Notes: generated by a model not told the origin, from the sequence alone. A DNA stretch of 64,000 bases from an uncultured Paracoccaceae bacterium (GCA_943788135.1 CALSPC010000003.1:124001-188000); one strand, 5' to 3'; numbered from the stretch's first letter, positions 9,590 through 19,519 are shown. Numbers and translations are program-made.

Positions 9590-11203
9590 ATGAACCCAAA
9601 TTTGAACAAACAATTTCAAGTATTCGTCTATTTTATAATGGCGTTACTTTTGTCAAGCTGCGGATCGACAGCAGCTATCCTATCGACACCGATTGAAAAT
9701 ATTGATTTAACTCCTCTAAAAATAGAAGCGCTTACAGAGGCTGAAAAAAAAGAGTGGAGCCACTTAGACCTCAAAACAGATACCGTTCCTGGTGTAAGTC
9801 TGAACAGGGCTTATAAAGAAATCGTAAAACCAAAAGGCAAAACCATTATTGTAGCGGTTATTGACTCCGGAATCGATATTGACCACGAAGATCTCGAGGG
9901 GCAGATTTGGGTAAACACTGATGAAATTCCAAACAATGGAATAGACGATGACGCTAATGGCTATATCGATGACATCAACGGATGGAATTTTTTGGGAGAC
10001 GCCGACAAAGAGCAATTAGAATACGTGAGGCTAATCGCAAGTGGCGATACAAGTAACCCGCGATTTACTGAAGCACAAGAACTTCTCTCTAAAGAACTCG
10101 AAAAAACCAACCGAGACATCGCGCAGTACGAAAACATTTTAAAGCCAATAAAAGAAGCCCATGCAGGAATCGTGAAATATTTAAATAATCCTAACTACAC
10201 CAAAGAAGATGTTGAAGCTATTCTTACACCCGATTGGGACATCCTAAGGTACGTGAGAGTCATCAAACAATCCTACGATTTTGGCTTTGACAGTATCGAT
10301 GCGCTCATAGACGATTTAGAAACGGGACTAAAAACATTCAACACACGCTTGGATTATAATTTAAATTTGGCATATGATGGACGGTCAGTTGTTGGAGATA
10401 ATCCAGATGACCTTCAAGACCGTGCTTATGGTGATAATGACGTACGTGCAAGACATGGGCGCACACATGGCACGCATGTTTCGGGAATTATTGCGGCCAA
10501 ACGCCATAACGGAATAGGCATAAATGGTGCTGCTAATAGGGTAAAAATAATGGCTATTCGCAATACGCCTAGCGGCGACGAATATGATAAAGATGTGGCT
10601 TTAGGGGTTTATTATGCTGTGGATAACGGTGCTAAAGTAATCAATATGAGTTTTGGAAAACAATTCTCTCCTCATAGTAATTGGGTTAGAGATGCTATTG
10701 CATACGCCGCTAAAAACGATGTGTTGATTGTGGCAGCAGCTGGAAATGACGCCCAAAATACCGATGAAATAAACTATTTTCCAAACGATCAGATAAATAA
10801 CGGCGAAGAAGTCTCAAACACCTTTTTGAAAGTTGGTTCAATTGGTCCAAAATATGGCTCAACTATGGTTGCAAGCTACTCAAATTATGGGAAAAACACG
10901 GTTGACGTCTTTGCGCCAGGATCTGAAATTTATTCAACATACCCCAAAGAAAGCTATGAATTTGCAAGCGGCACCTCTATGGCAGCGCCTTTAGTGTCAG
11001 GAGTCGCGGCTTTAGTGTTTTCTCAATACCCAAGCCTAAGCGCTGCTCAAGTTAAACAACTATTAATGTCATCTGGAATTCCTATCAATAAGAAAGTGTC
11101 TCTAGAAAATGGTGCAGTAGTTCCTTTTGATGAATTATCTAAATCTGGGAAACTCGTAAATGCCTATAATGCATTGCTAATGGCGTCTAAACTATCTAAA
11201 TAA
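9590..11203 (+). CDS. S8 subtilisin-like lipoprotein peptidase
   Basis: A 537-residue secreted serine peptidase. The N-terminus is a lipoprotein signal with lipobox LSSC (Cys24), so it should be anchored in an envelope membrane. The catalytic triad is D92 (AVIDSGID), H293 (HGTHVSG) and S463 (GTSMAAP). The D-to-H spacing of about 200 residues is far longer than in classical subtilisins (about 32). The insert, residues about 120-285, is mostly helical and carries no family I recognise. No propeptide inhibitor domain or C-terminal sorting domain is seen. It is followed 10 bases later by the M1 peptidase gene, so the two may be made together for extracellular or periplasmic protein degradation. 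Confidence 0.92.
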   Translation: MNPNLNKQFQVFVYFIMALLLSSCGSTAAILSTPIENIDLTPLKIEALTEAEKKEWSHLDLKTDTVPGVSLNRAYKEIVKPKGKTIIVAVIDSGIDIDHEDLEGQIWVNTDEIPNNGIDDDANGYIDDINGWNFLGDADKEQLEYVRLIASGDTSNPRFTEAQELLSKELEKTNRDIAQYENILKPIKEAHAGIVKYLNNPNYTKEDVEAILTPDWDILRYVRVIKQSYDFGFDSIDALIDDLETGLKTFNTRLDYNLNLAYDGRSVVGDNPDDLQDRAYGDNDVRARHGRTHGTHVSGIIAAKRHNGIGINGAANRVKIMAIRNTPSGDEYDKDVALGVYYAVDNGAKVINMSFGKQFSPHSNWVRDAIAYAAKNDVLIVAAAGNDAQNTDEINYFPNDQINNGEEVSNTFLKVGSIGPKYGSTMVASYSNYGKNTVDVFAPGSEIYSTYPKESYEFASGTSMAAPLVSGVAALVFSQYPSLSAAQVKQLLMSSGIPINKKVSLENGAVVPFDELSKSGKLVNAYNALLMASKLSK

Positions 11204-11212
11204 TATACAATT

Positions 11213-13021
11213 ATGAAAAACTATGTTTATCTACTTACTTTTTTTATGGGCCTAAGCTTTGCCCATGGACAAAACAATTTTGAATATTGGCAACAACACG
11301 TTGACTATACAATGGATGTTACTATTGACGTAAAAACCTTTCAATATGAGGGCACACAAAAATTAATATATAGCAACAATTCCCCCGATGATTTAGAGGT
11401 TGTCTATTATCATTTGTTCTATAATGCGTTTCAACCTGGAAGTGAAATGGATGTGCGCTCAAGGACTATCGCAGATGCAGATCCTAGGGTTAGTGACCGG
11501 ATTAGCAAACTCTCAAATGAAGATGTTGGATTTCTTAACGTTGTCAGTCTAACTCAAAACGGTGAACCCTTAAATTATAGTGTTGCGGGGACTGTTTTGG
11601 AGGTGCAACTAAACACGGCGATAAAATCGGGCGAGTCGGCAATTTTTGAAATGGTTTTTAAAGGGCAGATTCCGCCAGTAATCCGCCGCGCAGGAAAAAA
11701 CAGCAGTGAAGGCGTAGCTTTATCAATGGCGCAGTGGTATCCAAAAATGGCAGAATATGATTTCGAAGGCTGGCATGCCGACCCTTATATTAGTAGAGAA
11801 TTTCATGGCGTTTGGGGAGATTTTGACGTTAAATTAACACTTGATAAGCATTATACCGTTGGAGGAACTGGGTATTTACAGAACCCAAGCGAAATAGGAC
11901 ATGGCTATGGTAAAAAAGAAAGTAAAAACAAATCTGATGTACTAACTTGGCATTTTATTGCGCCAAACGTTCATGATTTTACTTGGGCAGCAGACCCTAA
12001 CTTTGTGCATGACACCTTACAGGTGCCAGACGGGCCTTTATTGCATTTTTTATATAAAAAATCACTTGAGCGCAAATATAAGAAGCGTTGGAAAGACCTT
12101 CAGAAGCCAACTAGTGAAATTATGCAATATTATAGCAATTCGGTAGGGAAATATCCCTATAAGCAATACTCTGTGATTCAGGGTGGTGATGGCGGAATGG
12201 AATATGGGATGTGTACACTGATTACTGGTGAACGAAGTTTTGAAAGTTTGGTTGGGGTAACGGCTCACGAAATTGGACATACGTGGTTCCAGTTTCTTAT
12301 GGCTTCTAATGAAAGTAAACACCCTTGGCTAGATGAAGGGTTTGCAGAATACACCTGTACTTTTATTGAAAATACGGTATTAGGTGTAGATACCAAAGAG
12401 CCGCTAAAGCGTCATTATGACCGGTATTATTACCTTGTAAAAAGCGGAAAAGAACAACCGATGAGTACGCATGCGGATCGTTTTGCATATAACGCTTCTT
12501 ATGGCATATCAACATATAGCAAAGGTGCACTTTTGTTAGCGCAATTACGGTATATTATTGGCGATGTGAATTTTGAGAAAACATTAAAAAAATATTTTAA
12601 CGACTGGGCGTTTAAACACCCTACCCCAAATAATTTCATTCGTTCTGCTGAGAAAACAACTGCACTAGAATTGGACTGGTTTTTGACGGATTGGACACAA
12701 ACCACAAACACCATTGATTACGGCATAAAAAGCGCAGTCGCTTTAGGAGGACAAACAGAAATCACATTGGAACGCATTGGTTTAATGCCTATGCCTGTTG
12801 AGGTGCAAGTGCTTTTAAAAAATGGAGACGTGCTTAATTACTACATTCCTTTGCAAATGATGCGTGGTGAAAGACCGCTTCAAGAGGGGGAACTAGTATT
12901 AGAAGACTGGGCGTGGTCCTATCCTGAATATAGCTTTTTGGTCAATGTGGATCCCTCAACAATTGATACGTATTACGTTAGACAAAAACAATGCTACTGC
13001 AGATATAAACAAAAACAATAA
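11213..13021 (+). CDS. M1-family metallopeptidase, secreted
   Basis: A 602-residue zinc aminopeptidase-like protein with a cleavable signal peptide (first about 19 residues, ending near AHGQ). The zinc site is HEIGH at 352-356, with the third ligand Glu at 375 in WLDEGFAEY. The GGMEYG segment just upstream corresponds to the family's exopeptidase GxMEN motif but reads MEY, common in Bacteroidota secreted M1 proteins. An N-terminal beta domain precedes the catalytic part. It is probably periplasmic and in one operon with the S8 lipoprotein before it. The specific substrate is unknown. Confidence 0.92.
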   Translation: MKNYVYLLTFFMGLSFAHGQNNFEYWQQHVDYTMDVTIDVKTFQYEGTQKLIYSNNSPDDLEVVYYHLFYNAFQPGSEMDVRSRTIADADPRVSDRISKLSNEDVGFLNVVSLTQNGEPLNYSVAGTVLEVQLNTAIKSGESAIFEMVFKGQIPPVIRRAGKNSSEGVALSMAQWYPKMAEYDFEGWHADPYISREFHGVWGDFDVKLTLDKHYTVGGTGYLQNPSEIGHGYGKKESKNKSDVLTWHFIAPNVHDFTWAADPNFVHDTLQVPDGPLLHFLYKKSLERKYKKRWKDLQKPTSEIMQYYSNSVGKYPYKQYSVIQGGDGGMEYGMCTLITGERSFESLVGVTAHEIGHTWFQFLMASNESKHPWLDEGFAEYTCTFIENTVLGVDTKEPLKRHYDRYYYLVKSGKEQPMSTHADRFAYNASYGISTYSKGALLLAQLRYIIGDVNFEKTLKKYFNDWAFKHPTPNNFIRSAEKTTALELDWFLTDWTQTTNTIDYGIKSAVALGGQTEITLERIGLMPMPVEVQVLLKNGDVLNYYIPLQMMRGERPLQEGELVLEDWAWSYPEYSFLVNVDPSTIDTYYVRQKQCYCRYKQKQ

Positions 13022-13043
13022 TCAGCTTAAGGAGTTCTAAAAC

Positions 13044-13397
13044 ATGGAGCGTTTAAAAGGAAAAAAACAGATAGAGCACTTATTCATGACTGGAAAATCG
13101 GTCGGCGCATTTCCTTTAAGAATGGTCTATTTAAAAAACAACACCAAGAATACTGTTGGAGTTTCGGTGAGTAAAAAACACTTTAAAACAGCTGTTGACA
13201 GAAATCGTATTAAACGCCTGTTAAGAGTGGCTGTAAAAGATCAACTCGCCGAAGCACTCAATGTTCTGGACTCAAGTTTTTGTATGATGATTTTATATCT
13301 TGGAAAAGAAGTGCCAAAATCTTCAGAACTTAAAATACACTTTGAAGCATTAATAAAACGATTTGAAAAAAAATTATCAAATGAAATGGAATCCTAA
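13044..13397 (+). CDS. rnpA: Ribonuclease P protein component
   Basis: The small basic protein subunit of RNase P, which helps the catalytic RNA trim the 5' leader of tRNAs. The 117-residue length is typical, and the signature RNRIKRLLRVAV is at about residues 52-63. An AAGGAG-like run lies about 10 bases before the ATG at 13044, a Shine-Dalgarno-like feature rarely needed in this phylum. rpmH, its usual neighbour, is absent. Here it sits between the M1 and S41 peptidase genes, and the latter's start overlaps its 3' end. Confidence 0.95.
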   Translation: MERLKGKKQIEHLFMTGKSVGAFPLRMVYLKNNTKNTVGVSVSKKHFKTAVDRNRIKRLLRVAVKDQLAEALNVLDSSFCMMILYLGKEVPKSSELKIHFEALIKRFEKKLSNEMES

Positions 13398-15012
13398 AAA
13401 AAGAGGAGTGCTTTTTGGTGTTATCGCATTGATTTTTATAGCTACCACCGCTTATAAAAATGATTATTTTGAAATTGCTAAACAGTTAGACATCTTTAGT
13501 ACACTTTTCAAAGAAGTTAACATGAACTATGTTGACAAAACAAATCCTGCGGAATTAATGCAGTCTAGTGTAACACAAATGCTAAAAGAACTAGACCCCT
13601 ATACGACGTACGCAAGCGAACAAGACGTAGAAGCGGGGCGTATGAAGCAGTCTAATGCTTATGTGGGTATTGGAGCGACCTTAAACAGCTCGGAAAATAA
13701 ATTAATAATTGTTGAGGTTTTTAAAGATTTGCCCGCGGATAATGTGGGTTTAAAAGCAGGGGATGAAATTATTGAAATTGATGGATTTAATGTTGCGGAT
13801 TTAAAAGAAACAGCCACTCAAGTTTTAAACGGCAAAAAAAATACAAAAGTCGCATTGACTTATATGAGAAACGGGAAAAAATCAACAGTTATGGTAAAAC
13901 GGGGAGATAAAACCCCTAAAGCTGTTCCTGTGTACAAAATATTAGAAAAAGGTGTGGGTTATATTGCTTTGGACCGTTTTACACAAACCGCTTCAAGAGA
14001 GGTTGAAAACGCGGTAAAACTTATGCTTATCGATGAAGTTAAAGGAATTGTTCTTGACTTAAGAAATAACCCAGGAGGATTGGTTAGTGAGGCCGTAAAA
14101 ATTGTAAATCTTTTTGTAGAAAAGGGACAGCTTGTGGTCTCCACAAAATCTAATATAGAGACGTATAATCAAACCTATATAACAAAAAAACAACCCTTAA
14201 GCTTAGATGTTCCTTTGGTTGTAATAATAAATCAAAAAAGTGCGTCGGCTAGTGAAATCGTGGCCGGAGCTTTACAAGATCTAGACCGTGCGGTGGTTAT
14301 TGGTAAACGAAGTTTTGGAAAAGGCTTAGTTCAGCGCTATAAGCCTCTACCTTATGGATCACAATTAAAAGTAACAATATCGCGTTATTACACACCATCG
14401 GGGCGTTGTATACAGGCTTTGGATTATAGAAACCGAAAAGAAGATGGAACCGCTATAAGGTTTAAAAAAGAGGAGTACGCCGCATTTAAGACGAAAAATG
14501 GCCGTTTAGTGTATGACGGCGGAGGAATTAATCCAGATATTGTTGAAGGAACAAAAACGACAAGTAAATTTATAGAAACCCTTTTAAATAGTGCTCTGGT
14601 TTTTGATTATGTGAACCGCTATTACTATGCGAATACGCTTGATAATTTTGAAGGTTTTAGTTTAAATACCGGAGATTTTGAGCGTTTTAAAAGCATGAGT
14701 CTAGATAAAAAATACAATTTTGACGATGAATCCTTAAAAGAAATTAACAATTTAAAAAAAACGCTGAAAGACGAAGGTTTTGGTGCAATGACGTCAAGTT
14801 TTAAAACTTTTGAAAAATCACTTCAGAACGCAAAACTCGAACTTATCAATCAATTTAAAGACGATATTTTGGCTGCTTTAGAAAATGAAATTATAAAACG
14901 CTATTTTTACAGGGAAGGAATGTATTCGTATTTACTTTCTACCAATGCTGAAATATTTAAGGCTCAAGAAATTATTACTGATATACAGACGTATCAAAAT
15001 ATATTAAAATAG
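13381..15012 (+). CDS. S41 C-terminal processing protease (CtpA/Tsp-like)
   Basis: A periplasmic serine protease of about 543 residues. An N-terminal membrane or signal segment (GVLFGVIALIFIATTAY) is followed by a PDZ domain at about 80-165 and the S41 catalytic domain. The Ser-Lys dyad is S289 (KSASASEI) and K314 (SFGKG), exactly 25 residues apart, as in E. coli Tsp. The ATG at 13381 is preferred over an in-frame TTG at 13363, because it starts directly at MKWNPKKRG before the hydrophobic segment. Either start overlaps the end of rnpA. The C-terminal 150 residues are helical and probably dispensable for catalysis. Confidence 0.93.
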   Translation: MKWNPKKRGVLFGVIALIFIATTAYKNDYFEIAKQLDIFSTLFKEVNMNYVDKTNPAELMQSSVTQMLKELDPYTTYASEQDVEAGRMKQSNAYVGIGATLNSSENKLIIVEVFKDLPADNVGLKAGDEIIEIDGFNVADLKETATQVLNGKKNTKVALTYMRNGKKSTVMVKRGDKTPKAVPVYKILEKGVGYIALDRFTQTASREVENAVKLMLIDEVKGIVLDLRNNPGGLVSEAVKIVNLFVEKGQLVVSTKSNIETYNQTYITKKQPLSLDVPLVVIINQKSASASEIVAGALQDLDRAVVIGKRSFGKGLVQRYKPLPYGSQLKVTISRYYTPSGRCIQALDYRNRKEDGTAIRFKKEEYAAFKTKNGRLVYDGGGINPDIVEGTKTTSKFIETLLNSALVFDYVNRYYYANTLDNFEGFSLNTGDFERFKSMSLDKKYNFDDESLKEINNLKKTLKDEGFGAMTSSFKTFEKSLQNAKLELINQFKDDILAALENEIIKRYFYREGMYSYLLSTNAEIFKAQEIITDIQTYQNILK

Positions 15013-15047
15013 ACAAGTTATAAATAGCTGTAAGGTTATACTATCGT

Positions 15048-15866
15048 ATGAAAAAAATTAGTGTTTTACTTCTTTTATTGATAAACACAATAAGTGCGCA
15101 AACAGACAATACACATGTTGTTTATTTTGAGACGGGTCAATTTAGAGTACCTGAAATAGAAACTAATCGGTTGGTATTATTTGTTCAAAGTCTGAAAGAT
15201 ATCGAAATTGAACGAATATCAATTTATGGGTTTTGTGATGATCGCGGTACGGATTCCTATAATCTTGTCTTATCACAACAGAGAGCTGATGCCATCAAAA
15301 GTATTTTTTCAGGATTTGGAGTAGATGATAATCTAATAAGTAATGTAGACGGAAAAGGAGAAATATTATTACGTATAATTTCATCAGAAAATCTTAATAT
15401 TATAAGAGGATTGAACCGTAAGGTTGAAATAAATGTTACTTATAAAAATTCAGAACCAGAGAAAATAAAACAAAAAGAAGAGCGGTTTTTAAGAGAAGAT
15501 TTAGAGGTTGGAGATAAAATTAGACTTGAAAATATTCTGTTTAAAACTGGGTATAGTTATGTTATTGAAGAATCTATTCCGGTGTTAGAAAAAATGGCTG
15601 CAGAACTAAGAGAAAGAAAAGACCTTTATTTCACTATTCAAGGTCATGTGTGTTGTACACTAAACGAACGTGATGCTTTTGATAAAAAAACAGGAAAACG
15701 CAATTTATCCTTAGCTCGAGCCCGATACATCTATGACTATCTCGTTCAGAAAGGGGTTAAAAAAACGCGAATGCGTTATGTGGGATTAAAGAATAAATAT
15801 CCATTAGGAAAAGAACTAAAATATGATAGACGTGTAGAAATAAAAATTACGTCAATTTCTAATTAA
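15048..15866 (+). CDS. Tandem OmpA-domain envelope protein
   Basis: A 272-residue secreted protein with a signal peptide (MKKISVLLLLLINTISAQ). Two OmpA/MotB-like peptidoglycan-binding units follow, residues about 24-140 and 160-270. The second contains IQGHVCCTLNERDAF and the RARYIYDYL helix. There is no beta-barrel, so it is a periplasmic cell-wall binder rather than a porin. Two adjacent cysteines in the second unit are unusual. The gene is clearly AT-rich, and it converges on the broken elaA-like gene with only 3 bases between the stop codons. Confidence 0.85.
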   Translation: MKKISVLLLLLINTISAQTDNTHVVYFETGQFRVPEIETNRLVLFVQSLKDIEIERISIYGFCDDRGTDSYNLVLSQQRADAIKSIFSGFGVDDNLISNVDGKGEILLRIISSENLNIIRGLNRKVEINVTYKNSEPEKIKQKEERFLREDLEVGDKIRLENILFKTGYSYVIEESIPVLEKMAAELRERKDLYFTIQGHVCCTLNERDAFDKKTGKRNLSLARARYIYDYLVQKGVKKTRMRYVGLKNKYPLGKELKYDRRVEIKITSISN

Positions 15867-15869
15867 AAA

Positions 15870-16314
15870 TTAGTTTTTCACCATAGCAATATGAGGAATT
15901 CCATCTTCTAAATAGGGTTCACCAATAGTTGTAAAACCTAAATTATTGTAAAAATTTTCTAGATATTTTTGGGCAGAGAGTTTTATCTCTTTAGTTCCAA
16001 AGTTATCTTCAGTTGCTTGTATTGATGCTTTCATAAGTAGCTCACCATACTTTTGATGGCGTTCTTTTTTGGATACAACTACACGTCCTATACTTGCTTC
16101 TTTAAAATAATCCCCAGGCTTAAAAATACGTGTATAGGCTATAATTATATTATCTTATTTTTCCAATAACATGCAACGCTTTTTGATCTTTTCCATCCAC
16201 ATCTTGATAGACACAATCTTGCTCCACTACAAAAACTTCACTTCTTAATTGTAATATATAATACAAGTCGTCTAATGACAATTGATTATACGTTTTGATA
16301 GTAATATCTAGCAT
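15870..16314 (-). pseudogene. ElaA-type GNAT acetyltransferase, frameshifted
   Basis: Reading from the ATG at 16314-16312, the frame gives MLDITIKTYNQLSLDD and continues with LRSEVFVVEQ, the start of an ElaA-type acetyltransferase. It reaches a stop after about 54 codons. The protein continues in another frame with IIIAYTRIFKP, SIGRVVVS (acetyl-CoA site region) and ends at 15870. The shift is a net +1 base near 16153-16163 and can be explained by one extra base between GGAAAAA and GATAAT on the coding strand. Repaired length would be about 147 residues, normal for ElaA. It is either a recent pseudogene or a sequence error. The small-molecule or protein acceptor of the family is unknown. Confidence 0.8.
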
Positions 16315-16351
16315 GATTAATTTTAAGTAATTGGTACGTATAAATTATAGT

Positions 16352-16783
16352 CTAACAGTTGGTGATTTTGTTTATTCGATTTTGATGACGACCACCTTCA
16401 AATTCTGTGTTAAGAAAAGTCTCTACCATTTCTAGAGCTTGCTCAATTGCTGTGAAACGCGCTGGAATACAAAGAATATTAGCATTGTTATGTTGACGAA
16501 TTAAAGTTACAATTTCTTTAGTCCAACATATTCCAGCTCTTATATTAGCATATTTATTAGCTGTCATTGCAACACCATTTGCACTGCCACAAATAAGAAT
16601 TCCATATGTAGATTTATGAGATTCCACGTCTTTTGCTACAGGATGTACAAAATCTGGATAATCAACACTTGCATCAGTATCTGTACCATGATTTATAACA
16701 TCAATGTGTTTAGACTTTAAAAATTCAATTATTCTAAATTTATACGTGGTTCCAGCGTGATCGTTTCCTATTGATATATTCAT
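16352..16783 (-). CDS. rpiB: Ribose-5-phosphate isomerase B
   Basis: Interconverts ribose-5-phosphate and ribulose-5-phosphate in the pentose phosphate pathway. The 143-residue length fits RpiB. Visible motifs are GNDHAGTTYK at the N-terminus and CGSANGVAMTANK, in which the Cys is the catalytic base of the family. The C-terminal part is slightly altered but complete. It starts at an ATG at 16783 facing the AT-rich spacer and lies upstream of the broken acetyltransferase on the same strand, 37 bases apart. It is divergent from rnr. Confidence 0.93.
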   Translation of the reverse strand: MNISIGNDHAGTTYKFRIIEFLKSKHIDVINHGTDTDASVDYPDFVHPVAKDVESHKSTYGILICGSANGVAMTANKYANIRAGICWTKEIVTLIRQHNNANILCIPARFTAIEQALEMVETFLNTEFEGGRHQNRINKITNC

Positions 16784-17254
16784 TTGGTAGAGTTTATAAT
16801 ATTAGTAAATTTACAAAAAAGAGTGGGATCTCATTTAAATTGTTGATAGCCTTTTTAATTAGTTGTTAATAATTAATGAACGATTTTTAAAACTATATTT
16901 TTAAATTTCAATTTATTTTTTCATTGGTATTTTTTAAATTATAAAACTAATTAAGTTATCTTTTTTAGTTGAAGACTTTTCAATACAACAACTAGTATTA
17001 TAAACAAAAAAAATAGTATTAGTTATGAGTCATTATGTGTTAATTGCAGTTATTAACAGTTAATATAAAATATAGTTAAATATTTATAAATCATTAATTT
17101 ATAAAATTATTAAGTGTTTATAAGCTGTTTATTAAATGTAGATATGAATAAATACTAGTACTTTTAATAAAAGTTATTGTAACTATTAACAGACTATAAT
17201 AACACCCATTAGTTTTTAAAAATTTAAATAAAAAATAACTATAATTATACTAAA

Positions 17255-17263
17255 TGTGGATAA
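17255..17263 (-). promoter_or_regulatory. Perfect consensus DnaA box
   Basis: TGTGGATAA on the plus strand is the exact complement of TTATCCACA, the bacterial DnaA-box consensus. It lies 14 bases upstream of the rnr -33 element. A single box may be chance in AT-rich DNA, or a DnaA-responsive control site. Confidence 0.45.
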
Positions 17264-17276
17264 AGTTGAAACAGAG

Positions 17277-17309
17277 TTGACTTTTGGCGGATTTAAAGTG
17301 GTAGCTTTG
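17277..17309 (+). promoter_or_regulatory. rnr promoter (TTG-N22-TAGCTTTG)
   Basis: TTG at 17277-17279 and TAGCTTTG at 17302-17309 are 22 bases apart and match the Bacteroidota -33 and -7 elements. The rnr ATG is 18 bases after the -7 element. Confidence 0.7.
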
Positions 17310-17327
17310 CTTAATTAGATAAGTTAA

Positions 17328-19497
17328 ATGAAAAGAAGAAAGAATAATAAACGTTCGGTTAAAAATTACAGTCAAAGTATATTAACGATATTAAAATCAG
17401 ATAGAAAACAAGCGTTTAATCATAAACAGATTGCTGCAAAATTAAAGGTAAATGATGCTAGTAGCAGAAATCAAATCATAAAAAATCTCCATAAACTCGC
17501 AGGACAAAAAGAAATAGAAGAAGTAGAGCGAGGTAAATTTCAAATAGTAACATCAACTGAATATTTTGTTGGAACTGTCGATATGGCTTCTCGAGGCAAT
17601 GCTTATGTTATAAGTGAAGATTTTGAAGAGGATATTTTTATCGCTTCTAATAATATGAATAAAGCCTTACATGGCGATACGGTCGAATTATATGTTTATA
17701 AACGTAAGAAAAATGGAAAACACGAAGGTGAAATTACACAAATAATAGAACGAGCACGTTCAGAATATGTTGGGGTTATACAGTTGAATGAAAAGTTCGC
17801 TTTTGTAGTTCCCGATAGTAATAAAATGCCTGTAGATATTTTTGTTCCCATATCTAAGACATTAAAAGCAGAAGATGGTGATAAAGTACTAGTACGTTTA
17901 GAAGAATGGCCTGACAAAGCAGATTGTCCAAATGGAACCATATTAAAACTTATTAGGAAAACCAGGCGATCATAACACAGAAATTCATTCTATACTTGCT
18001 GAATATGGTTTGCCTTATGAATTTCCTCATGAAGTTGAAGTATTTGCAAATAATATTGACACTTCAATAACTGAAGAAGAAATTGCAAAACGCCGCGATA
18101 TGAGATCAACACTTACCTTTACGATTGATCCTAAAGATGCGAAAGATTTTGATGATGCTTTGTCTTTTAAATTATTAGAAAATGGAAATTATGAAATAGG
18201 AATTCATATTGCCGACGTTTCTCATTATGTACAAGAAGGGACTATTTTAGATGATGAAGCATATGAACGTGCCACATCTGTTTATTTAGTAGATAGAGTG
18301 GTGCCGATGTTACCAGAAGTTTTATCTAATAACGCATGCTCTTTACGGCCATTAGAAGAAAAATACACCTTTTCAGCAGTTTTTGAATTAAACACTAAAG
18401 CGGGTATAGAAAATCAATGGTTTGGAAGAACAGTGACTTATAGTGACGCACGATTTGCTTATGAAGAAGCACAACATATTATTGAAACAGAAGACTGTAA
18501 TATTCCTGATGAAATAGCTATTAAAGGGAAAGCCTATAAAGTAGATAAACGTATAAAGGATGCTATTTTAAAATTAGATGAATTAGCAAAAATAATGCGA
18601 TCAAAACGCATGAAAAATGGTGCTATTTCTTTTGACAAGTCAGAAGTCAAATTCAACCTTGATGCAACTAATAACCCCGTAGGTGTGTTTTTTAAAACAT
18701 CGAAAGATGCGAATAAACTTATTGAGGAATTTATGTTATTAGCAAATAAAAAAGTATCAGAATTTATTGGAAAACAAAATCCTCCCAAAACATTTATTTA
18801 CAGAGTTCATGATGAACCAGATGATCAAAAATTAGCAGGGCTACAAAGAATAGTGTCACAATTTGGTCACCAACTTAATTTTAAAACTAGAGCAACAACA
18901 ACACAATCTTTAAACACACTTTTAAAAGATGTTAAAGGCACAAAAGAGCAAAATTTAGTAGACACACTTACGATTCGATGTATGAGTAAAGCGGTATATA
19001 CAACAAAAAATATAGGACATTATGGCCTTGCTTTTAAATATTATAGCCACTTTACATCGCCAATACGCCGCTACCCGGATGTTATGGCACATCGTTTGTT
19101 ACAATATTATTTAGAAGGCAACAAATCTACTAATGAAGGGGTGTATGAAGAAAAATGCAAGCATTCTTCAAATATGGAATATCTTGCCACAAAAGCTGAA
19201 CGAGATTCTATAAAATACATGCAGGTTAAATACATGCAGGACCACAAAGAAGATACTTTTTTAGGTGTAATTTCTGGAGTTACAGAATGGGGAATGTATG
19301 TAGAAATTATAGAAAATAAATGTGAAGGCATGGTAAGAATTAGAGATATTAAAGGCGATTTTTATAGATTTGACGCCGATGAATTTGCATTAATAGGAGA
19401 ACGAACCAAAACAAAATATCAACTAGGTGATGAAGTTGAAGTTCGAGTCAAAAATGCAGACTTAGTTAAAAAACAATTAGATTTTATTTTATCATAA
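17328..19497 (+). pseudogene. rnr: Ribonuclease R, split by a +1 frameshift
   Basis: A 3'-5' exoribonuclease for structured RNA. The first frame (17328-17975) carries the basic N-terminus, the winged-helix part and the cold-shock domains. The second frame, usable from about 17957 and ending at 19497, carries the RNB catalytic domain (DPKDAKDFDDALS with the metal-binding Asp residues) and the C-terminal S1 domain. At 17950-17965 the coding strand reads CTTATTAGGAAAACCAGG. One extra base turns the expected LxGKPGDHNTEIHSILAEY into RKTRRS-stop. Removing it restores a normal protein of about 720 residues. As it stands, the break falls between the RNA-binding and catalytic domains, and a TTG at 18010 could restart translation. 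Error or true mutation cannot be decided here. Confidence 0.85.
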
Positions 19498-19519
19498 CTC
19501 ATATTTAAACACTTATATA

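Larger units (their letters stand above)
16784..17327. other. AT-rich 544-base spacer between rpiB and rnr
   Basis: No coding frame is evident. The stretch is very AT-rich and dense in TTAA and TTATTAACA-like words (near 16865, 17050 and 17186). It contains one perfect DnaA box at 17255-17263 and a good rnr promoter at its right end. It must also hold the rpiB promoter. A replication origin is possible but not supported by a DnaA-box cluster or neighbouring replication genes. Confidence 0.6.

Noticed and set aside
16784-17327. Chromosomal replication origin
   Set aside because: Only one exact DnaA box, no dnaA or other replication gene nearby, and gene strands do not diverge consistently from this point.
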